This document shows positions 35,793 through 42,456 of a stretch of DNA of 64,000 nucleotides, piece after piece. The DNA is taken from positions 62,001 to 126,000 of the forward strand of contig NZ_JBMNPX010000005.1 of the NCBI RefSeq assembly GCF_050943825.1, in the 5' to 3' direction. The stretch's first letter is position 1; each line of letters starts with the position of its first letter. Under the pieces are notes generated by a model. The model worked only from the letters and a program-made list of their open reading frames with translations. It had not been told where the DNA came from and did not search any database. The stretch is from Pseudoflavonifractor sp050943825 (lineage in GTDB: Bacteria > Bacillota > Clostridia > Oscillospirales > Oscillospiraceae). A program made the position numbers and the translations under genes.

Positions 35793-36251
35793 CAGTTATT
35801 TTTGTCGAAGGTTTTGATAAAGTCGCACAGCTTCCCCCCAGAAAAGGCTGCGCCTTTCCCGGGGACCCCGGATTTTACTTCCTTGGGCGGAGTGAATCCG
35901 CCCTGCGGCAAGATTTTGGCCTCTGGCCAAAATGCTTGGACGCGGCTCAGCCGCGCCCCGCCTTTCGGGGCCCCGTGGAGAAGCTGTGCTTCCGGGTTCA
36001 GTTGTTCTTGTCGAAATCCTTGATGAAGTCGCACAGCTTCCCCCCAGAAAAGGCTGCGCCTTTCCCGGGGACCCCGGATTTTACTTCCTTGGGCGGAGTG
36101 AATCCGCCCTGCGGCAAGATTTTGGCCTCTGGCCAAAATGCTTGGACGCGGCTCAGCCGCGCCCCGCCTTTCGGGGCCCCGTGGAGAAGCTGTGCTTCCG
36201 GGTTCAGTTGTTCTTGTCGAAATCCTTGATGAAGTCGCACAGCTTCTCCAC
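35793..36251 (-). repeat. Tandem 206-bp repeats: duplicated serC 3' end plus hairpin-chain element (2 units)
   Basis: Three copies of the last ~45 bp of serC (with its stop codon) at about 36204-36247, 35998-36041 and 35792-35835, spaced exactly 206 bp, are separated by two seemingly identical ~165-bp elements. Each element is a chain of hairpins: CCGGGG-A-CCCCGG; GGGCGGA-GTGAA-TCCGCCC (35885-35903, 36091-36109); ATTTTGGCC-TCT-GGCCAAAAT (35913-35933); CGCGGCT-CAGCCGCG; and CCCCG-CCTTT-CGGGG. Each ends with GTGGAGAAGCTGTGC (35975-35989, 36181-36195), a perfect 15-bp inverted copy of serC codons at 36237-36251. The copy next to serA differs mainly at synonymous positions. Confidence 0.92.
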
Positions 36252-37286
36252 GCCCTCCACAGGCATGGCGTTGTAGATGGAGGCTCTCATACCGCCCACG
36301 GAGCGGTGGCCCTTCAGGTTGGTGAAGCCGGCGGCGGTGGACTCCTTGACAAATTTGGCGTCCAGCTCGTCGTTGCCGGTGCGGAAGACCACGTTCATGT
36401 CGGAGCGGGAGTCCTTCTCCACGGCGCAGGTGAACAGGCGGGAGTTGTCGATGACATCATAGAGCATGGACGCCTTGCCGTGCTTGATGGCCTCCATGCC
36501 GGGCACACCGCCCTGGCCCTCCAGCCACTCCAGCACCAGACCCAGCATGTAGATGCACCAGCAGGGGGGCGTGTTGTACATGGAGTCCTTGTCAATCATG
36601 GTCTTGTAGTTCATCATCAGCGGGGTGTAGGGCAGCTCATGGCCGGCCAGATCCTCCCGGACGATGGCCACAGTCAGGCCGGCGGGGGCCATGTTCTTCT
36701 GGGCGCCGGCGAAGATAATGCCGTATTTGCTCACGTCCACCGGGCGGGAGAGAATGTCGGAGGACATGTCGCATACAATGGGCACGTCCCCGGTGTCGGG
36801 CACATACTGCCACTCGGTGCCGTAGATGGTGTTGTTGGCGCAGTAATAGAAGTAGCTGGCCTCAGGGTCCAGCTTCAGCTGGTCCTGGGTGGGGATGTAG
36901 GTGTGGTTCTTGTCGGCAGAGGAGGCAGCCAGGCTGATCTGGCCGTACTTCTGGGCCTCCTTGTAGGCCACATTGGAGAAATTGCCGGTGACAGCGTAGT
37001 CGGCCTTGCCGGTCTTACCGATCAGGTTCAGGGGCACCATGGAGAACTGGCTGGAGGCGCCGCCCTGGAGGAAGAGAATCTTGTAGTTGTCGGGCACCTG
37101 GAACAGCTTGCGGAAGCGCGCCTGGGTGTCCTCAAAGATCTTCAGGAAAACCTTAGATCGGTGACTCATCTCCATCACTGACATGCCTGAACCCTGATAG
37201 TTGGTGATTTCGGCACCGGCGCGCTGAAGCACCTCCAGCGGCAGCATGGACGGTCCTGCGGAAAAGTTGTACACGCGATCTGACAT
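36204..37286 (-). CDS. serC: Phosphoserine aminotransferase SerC (360 aa)
   Basis: PLP enzyme converting 3-phosphohydroxypyruvate and glutamate to phosphoserine. YNFSAGPSMLPLEVL at the N-terminus, FLQGGASSQFSMVP, and the PLP lysine in IIFAGAQKNMAPAGLT are hallmarks of class V SerC. The frame extends to 37463 through the leader, but TAGGAGGGTG precedes ATG 37286. The last ~15 codons (EKLCDFIKDFDKNN) are duplicated twice downstream, so the gene remained intact despite insertion of hairpin elements between it and serA. Confidence 0.95.
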   Translation of the reverse strand: MSDRVYNFSAGPSMLPLEVLQRAGAEITNYQGSGMSVMEMSHRSKVFLKIFEDTQARFRKLFQVPDNYKILFLQGGASSQFSMVPLNLIGKTGKADYAVTGNFSNVAYKEAQKYGQISLAASSADKNHTYIPTQDQLKLDPEASYFYYCANNTIYGTEWQYVPDTGDVPIVCDMSSDILSRPVDVSKYGIIFAGAQKNMAPAGLTVAIVREDLAGHELPYTPLMMNYKTMIDKDSMYNTPPCWCIYMLGLVLEWLEGQGGVPGMEAIKHGKASMLYDVIDNSRLFTCAVEKDSRSDMNVVFRTGNDELDAKFVKESTAAGFTNLKGHRSVGGMRASIYNAMPVEGVEKLCDFIKDFDKNN

Positions 37287-37349
37287 TGGACACCCTCCTA
37301 AATGTGTTTTGCCGTCCGCCCACCGGGCACACGGCATACTCAAGGGACG

Positions 37350-37404
37350 AAAAACGGCCGCAGAAGACCGCGGCCCTTCTGTGAGGCCACGGCACTCCGT
37401 GGCC
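37350..37404 (-). promoter_or_regulatory. serC leader: two hairpins, second one terminator-like
   Basis: On the minus strand the leader folds into GGCCACGG/CCGTGGCC (37404-37397 with 37392-37385) and then GGCCGC/GCGGCC (37375-37370 with 37361-37356) followed by GTTTTT. The second has the form of an intrinsic terminator placed before the start codon, so serC-serA may be attenuated. No T-box features, and no short leader ORF with amino-acid runs, were seen. Confidence 0.6.
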
Positions 37405-37434
37405 GTTGCTTTAGTCCGATAAAGTATTAAAACT

Positions 37435-37463
37435 ATTATAGCCCAGGGCACCGTCTCTGTCAA
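37435..37463 (-). promoter_or_regulatory. Consensus promoter of serC-serA
   Basis: Minus strand: TTGACA (37463-37458), 17 bp, TATAAT (37440-37435). Perfect sigma-A consensus in both boxes. Confidence 0.92.
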
Positions 37464-37549
37464 TGATACAAACGTCTAAAACGGGAGGACACCATTCCCT
37501 GGTCTTTGTGAATTTTACAACATAACTTTCGCTTTTTTCAACAGCATGT

Positions 37550-37555
37550 TATAAT
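37550..37555 (+). promoter_or_regulatory. -10 box of the hydrogenase-satellite operon
   Basis: TATAAT at 37550-37555, with a weak -35 (TTTCGC, 37527-37532) 17 bp upstream; the similar arrangement TTGCGC-17-TATAAT precedes hydC. A poor -35 suggests an activator. Confidence 0.5.
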
Positions 37556-37612
37556 TATCTAAAAAACTTTTTTGTCACTCTGCCGACTACGGCTTAGAAC
37601 GGAGGCTCGCCT

Positions 37613-37954
37613 ATGAAACTCAGTACAATCAGGGAGATTCTGGACGCCACGGTGCTCTCCGGCGAAGAACATCTGGACCGGGAGGTCCTGGCCGCCTGCG
37701 GGAGCGACTTCATGAGCGATGTGCTGGCCTATGTGAAGGACCAGGCACTGCTGCTCACCGGACTGGTCAATCCTCAGGTGGTACGCACGGCTGAGATGCT
37801 GGACATGAAGTGCATTGTCTTTGTCCGGGGCAAGACGCCGGATGAGTCCATTCTGAAGCTGGCCCAGGCCCGGGACATCGTGGTCATGCGCTCGCCCAGA
37901 CGGATGTACGATGCCTGCGGGCTGCTCTATCTCAACGGACTGAGGGGGGACTGA
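37613..37954 (+). CDS. DRTGG-domain protein 1 of the hydrogenase cluster (113 aa)
   Basis: A small protein consisting of one DRTGG-type domain (named for a motif in phosphotransacetylase-like and CBS-associated proteins), of unknown function. Visible features are LTGLVNPQVVRTAEMLDMKC and IVFVRGKTPDESILKLA. A related protein is encoded at 39974-40300. Proteins like this are often found next to HydABC-type hydrogenases and redox ATPases in Clostridia, so a regulatory or assembly role is inferred. RBS GGAGG seven bases before ATG. The next gene starts 4 bp after its stop. Confidence 0.78.
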   Translation: MKLSTIREILDATVLSGEEHLDREVLAACGSDFMSDVLAYVKDQALLLTGLVNPQVVRTAEMLDMKCIVFVRGKTPDESILKLAQARDIVVMRSPRRMYDACGLLYLNGLRGD

Positions 37955-37958
37955 CGCT

Positions 37959-38378
37959 GTGGAGCCCATCAAACTGACCTATCACGTGGAGGGCGGCGAC
38001 CTGATCGGCGCCGGTGAGGCCTCCAGCAAGATGAAAATGGCCCTCAAAAAGCTGGACCTGCCCCAGGAGACCATCCGCCGGGCGGCCATCTGCATGTATG
38101 AGGGCGAGATCAACATGGTTATCCACGCCGACGGCGGCCGGGCCGAGGTGGAGATCGCCATGGACCACATCATCATCCGCATGATCGACTCCGGCCCCGG
38201 TATCCCCGACGTGGACCAGGCCATGGAGGAGGGCTTCTCCACCGCCGGCGAGATCGCCCGGGACCTGGGCTTCGGCGCCGGTATGGGCCTGCCCAACATG
38301 AAGCGCTACTCCGACGAGATGAAGATCGACACCACCCTGGGCGTGGGCACCACCGTGACCATGCGGTTCAATCTGTAA
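37959..38378 (+). CDS. RsbW-like ATP-binding (HATPase) protein (139 aa)
   Basis: Single-domain GHKL ATPase similar to anti-sigma factor/serine kinases. N box ICMYEGEINMVIHA, G1 box MIDSGPGIPDVDQA, and G2 box GFGAGMGLPNMKRYSDE are visible. No histidine-phosphotransfer or sensor domain is attached. Starts with GTG four bases after the preceding stop, with a GGGGGGA Shine-Dalgarno in that gene's end. Such proteins recur in [FeFe]-hydrogenase clusters; the partner is unknown. A second ATPase of related type is at 42457. Confidence 0.82.
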   Translation: MEPIKLTYHVEGGDLIGAGEASSKMKMALKKLDLPQETIRRAAICMYEGEINMVIHADGGRAEVEIAMDHIIIRMIDSGPGIPDVDQAMEEGFSTAGEIARDLGFGAGMGLPNMKRYSDEMKIDTTLGVGTTVTMRFNL

Positions 38379-38391
38379 TCGGGGCAATATC

Positions 38392-38598
38392 ATGTGGAAA
38401 AAAGTATATGATTTCCTGCACATCGCCATATGGGCCTTTATCGGCGTGTTTCTCGGCGGCAGCCTGTGGCGCTGCTATGAGTACCACGCCCGGCCCGAAC
38501 TGTTCGCCGTGCAGTCCGCCCCCTGGTACCTGTCCATCCTGCTCAACGGACTGTTTACGGCGGTTATCGTCCTCGTCCTTCTCGTCCTTCGGAGGTGA
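38392..38598 (+). CDS. Small two-helix membrane protein (68 aa)
   Basis: Not recognised as a named family. Two hydrophobic helices (about residues 8-26 and 44-66: FLHIAIWAFIGVFLGGSLW and YLSILLNGLFTAVIVLVLLV) flank a short loop. It starts 14 bp after the ATPase gene and its end overlaps the RBS region of the sensor-type hydrogenase, so it is in the same operon. It may anchor a cytoplasmic partner to the membrane, but nothing in the sequence proves this. Confidence 0.72.
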   Translation: MWKKVYDFLHIAIWAFIGVFLGGSLWRCYEYHARPELFAVQSAPWYLSILLNGLFTAVIVLVLLVLRR

Positions 38599-38603
38599 AT
38601 GAA

Positions 38604-39935
38604 TTGAAGCACTCTGTTGTCCTGGAGTATAAGCGCTGCCGGGGCTGCACCACCTGCATCAAGAGCTGTCCCACCGAGGCCATCCGGGTGCGCAACGGCA
38701 AGGCCGCCATCCTCAACGCCCGCTGCATCGACTGCGGCGTGTGCATCCAGGTCTGCCCCCACAAGGCCATCAAGTCCATCAGCGACCCGCTGGACATGCT
38801 GAAGAAATTCCGCTACTGCGTGGCCCTGCCGGAACCGGCCCTCTACGGCCAGTTCCACAACATGGACGACATCGACATCATCCTCAACGGCCTGCTGGAG
38901 ATCGGCTTTCACGACGTGTATGAGGTCTCCAAGGCCGCTGAGCTGGTCAGCGACTACCAGCGCCAGTGCATCACCGGCGGTGTGGACCGGGTCATGCCCC
39001 AGATCAGCTCCGCCTGCCCCACGGTGCTGCGCCTCATCCGCATGCGCTTTCCCAAGCTTATCCCCAACATCGCGCCGGTCATCACCCCGGTGGAGCTGGC
39101 CGCCATCCTGGCCCGGCGTGAGGCCGCGGAGAAGACCGGCCTGAAGCCGGAGGAGATCGGGGTGTTCTCCATTGTGCCCTGCTCCTCCAAGGTCACCGCC
39201 GCCCTCACCCCCGACGGCCTCAACCACCCGGTGCTGGACGGTGCCTTTGCCATCCGTGATATCTACCTGCGCCTCCTCAGCGCCATGAAAAAGCTGCGGG
39301 GCCAGGAGCTGCGGCCCCTGTCCTCCTCGGGCATCATGGGCGTGGGCTGGGCCTACTGCGGCGGCGAGTCCGCCGCCCGAATGGGCGAGCGGTATGTGGC
39401 GGTGGACGGCATCTCCAACGTGATCCGTATGCTGGAGGAGATTGAGGACGGCCGTCTGCCCGAGGCCGACTTCATTGAGCTCAACGCCTGCGTCCAGGGG
39501 TGCGTGGGTGGCTGCCTGACGGTGGAAAATCCCTACGGCGCCCGGATGCGCATCAAAAAGCTGATGAAAGGCCTGCCTGTGTCCCGCAACCGCTTTACCT
39601 TTAAGGGCGAGGACCGGGATGTGGTGAAGTTTGACTACGAATTGCAGTATGTCCCCGTGTTCGTGCTGGATGAGGATCGGGCCGCCGCCATGGAGAAGCT
39701 GGCCAAAATCGAGGCCCTGGAGCAGCAGCTCCCCGGCCTTCACTGCGGTTCCTGCGGTGCTCCCTCCTGCCGGGCCTTTGCCGAGGATGTGGTGCTGGGC
39801 CGGGCCAGCGAGGAGGACTGCATCTTCAAGATGAGGGAGCGGATGCAGTACATGACCGGCTCCTCCGACGCTGACGAGTACCTGCCCGCCCCCTTCCGCC
39901 ACAAGAAGGAACCGCCCCACGGACACAAGAAATAA
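38604..39935 (+). CDS. [FeFe]-hydrogenase-like iron-sulfur protein, probable sensor type (443 aa)
   Basis: N-terminal 2x[4Fe-4S] ferredoxin domain (CRGCTTCIKSCP, CIDCGVCIQVCP), then an H-cluster-type domain (about 75-365) and a C-terminal Fe-S domain (HCGSCGAPSCRAFAEDV). The three H-cluster loops are degenerate: SSACPTVLRL instead of TSCCPxW, VPCSSKV instead of MPCxxKxxE, ELNACVQGCVGGC for the third. Cysteines that hold the [4Fe-4S] part of the H-cluster appear kept, while the proton-transfer Cys is Ala. This resembles sensory hydrogenases (HydS-type). GGAGG at 38591 suggests TTG 38604 as start; GTG 38595 overlaps it. Confidence 0.82.
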   Translation: MKHSVVLEYKRCRGCTTCIKSCPTEAIRVRNGKAAILNARCIDCGVCIQVCPHKAIKSISDPLDMLKKFRYCVALPEPALYGQFHNMDDIDIILNGLLEIGFHDVYEVSKAAELVSDYQRQCITGGVDRVMPQISSACPTVLRLIRMRFPKLIPNIAPVITPVELAAILARREAAEKTGLKPEEIGVFSIVPCSSKVTAALTPDGLNHPVLDGAFAIRDIYLRLLSAMKKLRGQELRPLSSSGIMGVGWAYCGGESAARMGERYVAVDGISNVIRMLEEIEDGRLPEADFIELNACVQGCVGGCLTVENPYGARMRIKKLMKGLPVSRNRFTFKGEDRDVVKFDYELQYVPVFVLDEDRAAAMEKLAKIEALEQQLPGLHCGSCGAPSCRAFAEDVVLGRASEEDCIFKMRERMQYMTGSSDADEYLPAPFRHKKEPPHGHKK

Positions 39936-39973
39936 CCCCTCACCTATTCTATGCCAGGAAGCGAGGTTTTCCC

Positions 39974-40300
39974 ATGACTGTCAAAGAGCTGTCCGCCGCA
40001 CTGTCCCTGACGGAATTCACCCTCCCCGCCCCCGACGTGCCGGTCACCGGCGGCTACGCCGGCGACCTGCTCAGCTGGGTCATGGGCCGGGCCAGCGCCG
40101 GGGACTGCTGGATTACCATCATGTCCAACCAGAACGTGGCCGCCGTGGCCCTGATGGCCGATGTGGCCTGCGTCATTCTGTCCGAAGGCGTCACCCCCGA
40201 CGAGGCGCTCCTGTCCCGGGCAAAGGAACAGGAGGTCAACCTGCTGGGCTCCGACAAGGGCACCTTTGCTCTGGCCGCGGCAGTACACGACCTGCTGTGA
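39974..40300 (+). CDS. DRTGG-domain protein 2 of the hydrogenase cluster (108 aa)
   Basis: Second small DRTGG-type protein, with LTEFTLPAPDVPVTGGYAGD, NVAAVALMADVACVILSEG and TPDEALLSRAKEQEVNLLGS. It shares only the overall fold pattern with the one at 37613. It is followed directly (25 bp) by the first of four copies of the PHP-gene start, which implies that it was originally adjacent to that gene. Function unknown; likely part of the same regulatory or maturation module. Confidence 0.78.
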   Translation: MTVKELSAALSLTEFTLPAPDVPVTGGYAGDLLSWVMGRASAGDCWITIMSNQNVAAVALMADVACVILSEGVTPDEALLSRAKEQEVNLLGSDKGTFALAAAVHDLL

Positions 40301-40310
40301 CCTTTGTTCC

Positions 40311-40968
40311 GGCTGCTGAAAGGCGGTGAGTTTCATCCCAAATCTTACATTTGACCTGCATCTCCACTCCTGTCTGTCACCCCACCCGGCTTTAGCCGGG
40401 CGGGGGCCCCGTCTTTTTTATCTGCTCGGGCGGAGTGAATCCGCCCGGCATCAGGGTTTTGCTCCGCAAAACGCCTGGTAGGGCGTCAGACAGGCTTTAC
40501 CTTTCTGCTGCTGAAAGGCGGTGAGTTCTATCCCGAATCTTACATTTGACCTGCATTTGCACTCCTGTCTGTCGCCCCACCCGGCTTTAGCCGGGCGGGG
40601 GCCCCGTCTTTTTTATCTGCTCGGGCGGAGTGAATCCGCCCGGCATCAGGGTTTTGCTCCGCAAAACGCCTGGTAGGGCGTCAGACAGGCTTTACCCTTC
40701 TGCTGCTGAAAGGCGGTGAGTTCTATCCCGAATCTTACATTTGACCTGCATTTGCACTCCTGTCTGTCGCCCCACCCGGCTTTAGCCGGGCGGGGGCCCC
40801 ATCTTTTTTATCTGCTCGGGCGGAGTGAATCCGCCCGGCATCAGGGTTTTGCTCCACAAAACGCCTGGTAGGGCGTCAGACAGGCTTTACCCTTCTGCTG
40901 CTGAAAGGCGGTGAGTTCTATCCCAAATCTTACATTTGACCTGCATTTGCACTCCTGTCTGTCGCCCT
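40311..40968 (+). repeat. Tandem 195-bp repeats: duplicated PHP-gene 5' end plus hairpin-chain element (3 units)
   Basis: RBS, GTG start and first ~19 codons of the PHP gene occur four times, with GTG at 40326, 40521, 40716 and 40911, exactly 195 bp apart. Between them are three ~120-bp elements with hairpins CCCGGC-TTTA-GCCGGG, GGGCGGA-GTGAA-TCCGCCC (40428-40446, 40623-40641, 40818-40836), and GTTTTGC-TCC-GCAAAAC (40456-40472). Each ends with GGGCGTCAGACAGG (40481-40494), an inverted copy (one mismatch) of gene sequence CCTGTCTGTCGCCC. Copies 1-3 give truncated 51-residue ORFs that stop at TAG in the element. Copy 1 differs from 2-4, partly at synonymous sites. Confidence 0.95.
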
Positions 40969-41660
40969 GCGGCTCCGAGGACAACACCCCCGCCAACCTG
41001 GCGGGAATGTGCGCTCTGGCGGGCATTGAGGCCGCCGCCCTCACCGACCACAACACGGTAGGCAACTGTGCCGCCTTCTGCGAGGCCGCGGAGCGGTATG
41101 GCATTATCGCCCTGCCGGGGATGGAGCTGACCACCGCAGAGGAGGTCCACATGGTGTGCGTGTTTGGAGATCTGGACGCTGCCCAGGCCTTTGAGGCAGA
41201 GGTATTCCGCCGTCTGCCCCCTCTGGAGAATGACCCCCGGGTCTTCGGCCCCCAGGTGAAGATGGACAGTAAGGACACCGTACTGGGTGAGGAGCATCGC
41301 ATGCTCTCCACCGCCACCGGTATCGGCATCTACGAGGTGCCCGGCCTGGTAGCCGCTCTGGGCGGGGCCTGCTGGCCCGCCCACATCGACCGCCCTTCCT
41401 TCTCCCTCATCTCCAACCTGGGCCTGTGGGACCCGGACCTTGGCTTTTCCTTCGCGGAGGTATCCCGCTCCTGTCCCCCTGATTTTCTGGACCGGCCCGA
41501 CCTGAAGGGGCTGCCGGTGATCACCGCCTCGGACGCCCACTACCTGGACCAGGTCATGGACGCCTGCCAGCAGATCACGCTGACGGAAAAAAATCCGGCT
41601 GCCCTGCTGAACTGGCTCAAGCGCCCTGATTTCAAGGCTTTCAGGCCGCTGTCATCTTGA
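40911..41660 (+). CDS. PHP-domain metal-dependent phosphoesterase (249 aa)
   Basis: Cytoplasmic PHP-fold hydrolase: DLHLHSCLSPCG at residues 10-21, ALTDHNTVGN, PGMELTTAEEVHMV, HIDRPSFS and ITASDAHYLDQV carry the metal-binding residues. The best-known relatives act on nucleotide 5',3'-bisphosphates or phosphate esters; those in hydrogenase clusters have no assigned substrate. GTG start with AAAGGCG upstream. Its 5' end has been duplicated three times by the upstream repeats; only this copy is complete. Last gene before the hydC promoter. Confidence 0.85.
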   Translation: MSSIPNLTFDLHLHSCLSPCGSEDNTPANLAGMCALAGIEAAALTDHNTVGNCAAFCEAAERYGIIALPGMELTTAEEVHMVCVFGDLDAAQAFEAEVFRRLPPLENDPRVFGPQVKMDSKDTVLGEEHRMLSTATGIGIYEVPGLVAALGGACWPAHIDRPSFSLISNLGLWDPDLGFSFAEVSRSCPPDFLDRPDLKGLPVITASDAHYLDQVMDACQQITLTEKNPAALLNWLKRPDFKAFRPLSS

Positions 41661-41709
41661 ATTTTCAGCCCTTTTCTAGCACAATTTTGACATTTGTCCG
41701 GATTGCCTC

Positions 41710-41738
41710 TTGCGCCCTTCAAAAAAGTTAGATATAAT
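41710..41738 (+). promoter_or_regulatory. Promoter of the hydrogenase operon
   Basis: TATAAT (41733-41738) with weak TTGCGC (41710-41715) 17 bp upstream. A TTGACA at 41687 is too far away to be its -35. Confidence 0.6.
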
Positions 41739-41803
41739 GAACAAATATTAGGTCAGAATACAGCCTCACATTGAGAACATATACGAAAAAGGAGGACACC
41801 TAC

Positions 41804-42298
41804 ATGCCAAACTGCAAGACCGTTGTGCCCTACAACGGAACGCCTGAGCAGGAGGAGCGGCTGCGCCAGGTCATCGCCGAGCACAAGGGTCAGCCCGGCT
41901 CCACCATGCCTGTGCTCCAGGCTGCTCAGGAGATCTTCGGCTATCTGCCTGAAGAGGTTCAGATTATGATTGCCGAAGGGCTGGACATTCCCCTCTCCGA
42001 GGTCTACGGCGTCGCCTCGTTTTACGCGCAGTTCTCCATGAATCCCAAGGGCCGGTATCAGATCTCCGTCTGCCTAGGCACCGCCTGCTACGTCAAGGGC
42101 GCGGCGGATATCCTGGCCGCGGTGGAGAAGAAGCTGGGCATCCGCCCCGGCTCCATCACCCCCGACGGCAAGTTCTCCCTGGACGCCTGCCGCTGCGTGG
42201 GCGCCTGCGGTCTGGCCCCGGTCATGATGGTGGGCTCCGATGTGTACGGCCGCCTCACCCCCGACCAGGTTGGTCCTATTCTCGATAAATACGAGTAA
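41804..42298 (+). CDS. hydC: Bifurcating hydrogenase subunit HydC (NuoE-like, [2Fe-2S]) (164 aa)
   Basis: Thioredoxin-like [2Fe-2S] subunit of the electron-bifurcating NADH/ferredoxin-dependent hydrogenase. Ligands are in CLGTACYVKGA (C-x4-C) and CRCVGACGLAPVMMV (C-x3-C), as in NuoE. Helical N-terminal region with YLPEEVQIMIAEGLDIPLSE and YGVASFYAQF typical of the family. AAAGGAGG places the start at ATG 41804. First gene of the hydrogenase operon; a 129-bp dispersed repeat begins immediately after the stop codon. Confidence 0.95.
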   Translation: MPNCKTVVPYNGTPEQEERLRQVIAEHKGQPGSTMPVLQAAQEIFGYLPEEVQIMIAEGLDIPLSEVYGVASFYAQFSMNPKGRYQISVCLGTACYVKGAADILAAVEKKLGIRPGSITPDGKFSLDACRCVGACGLAPVMMVGSDVYGRLTPDQVGPILDKYE

Positions 42299-42427
42299 GA
42301 AGCGCTGAGCCGCCGAGCAGGGGAGCCTGGACCGGAGCGAGGGCGAGCAAAGGGCCGCAGAGCGGCCCGGAGACCAGCCCGAGTCGCAGGGAAGGCGACC
42401 CGCCCGCGAGGCGTGGGAAGCGTGACA
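42299..42427 (+). repeat. Dispersed intergenic repeat, copy B (hydC-ATPase gap)
   Basis: Related to copy A at 3309-3441 from GAAGCGCTGAGCCG to GAAGCGTGACA. It begins immediately after the hydC stop codon. The stem GGGCCGC-AGA-GCGGCCC is a perfect version of the hairpin in copy A. No plausible ORF of its own. Confidence 0.75.
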
Positions 42428-42456
42428 AATAAGCCAGCCCCAGGGAGGGCGGAATT

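Noticed and set aside
35998..36240. 80-codon ORF spanning element and serC end
   Set aside because: Arises from reading the hairpin element in frame; codons are those of palindromes, and the start lacks an RBS.
40326..40878. The three 51-codon ORFs upstream of the PHP gene as real genes
   Set aside because: They are truncated copies of the PHP start running into the hairpin element and stopping at TAG; described under the repeat instead.
40311..40968. CRISPR array
   Set aside because: Units are 195 bp with no unique spacers; they contain a gene start and hairpins, and no cas genes are near.
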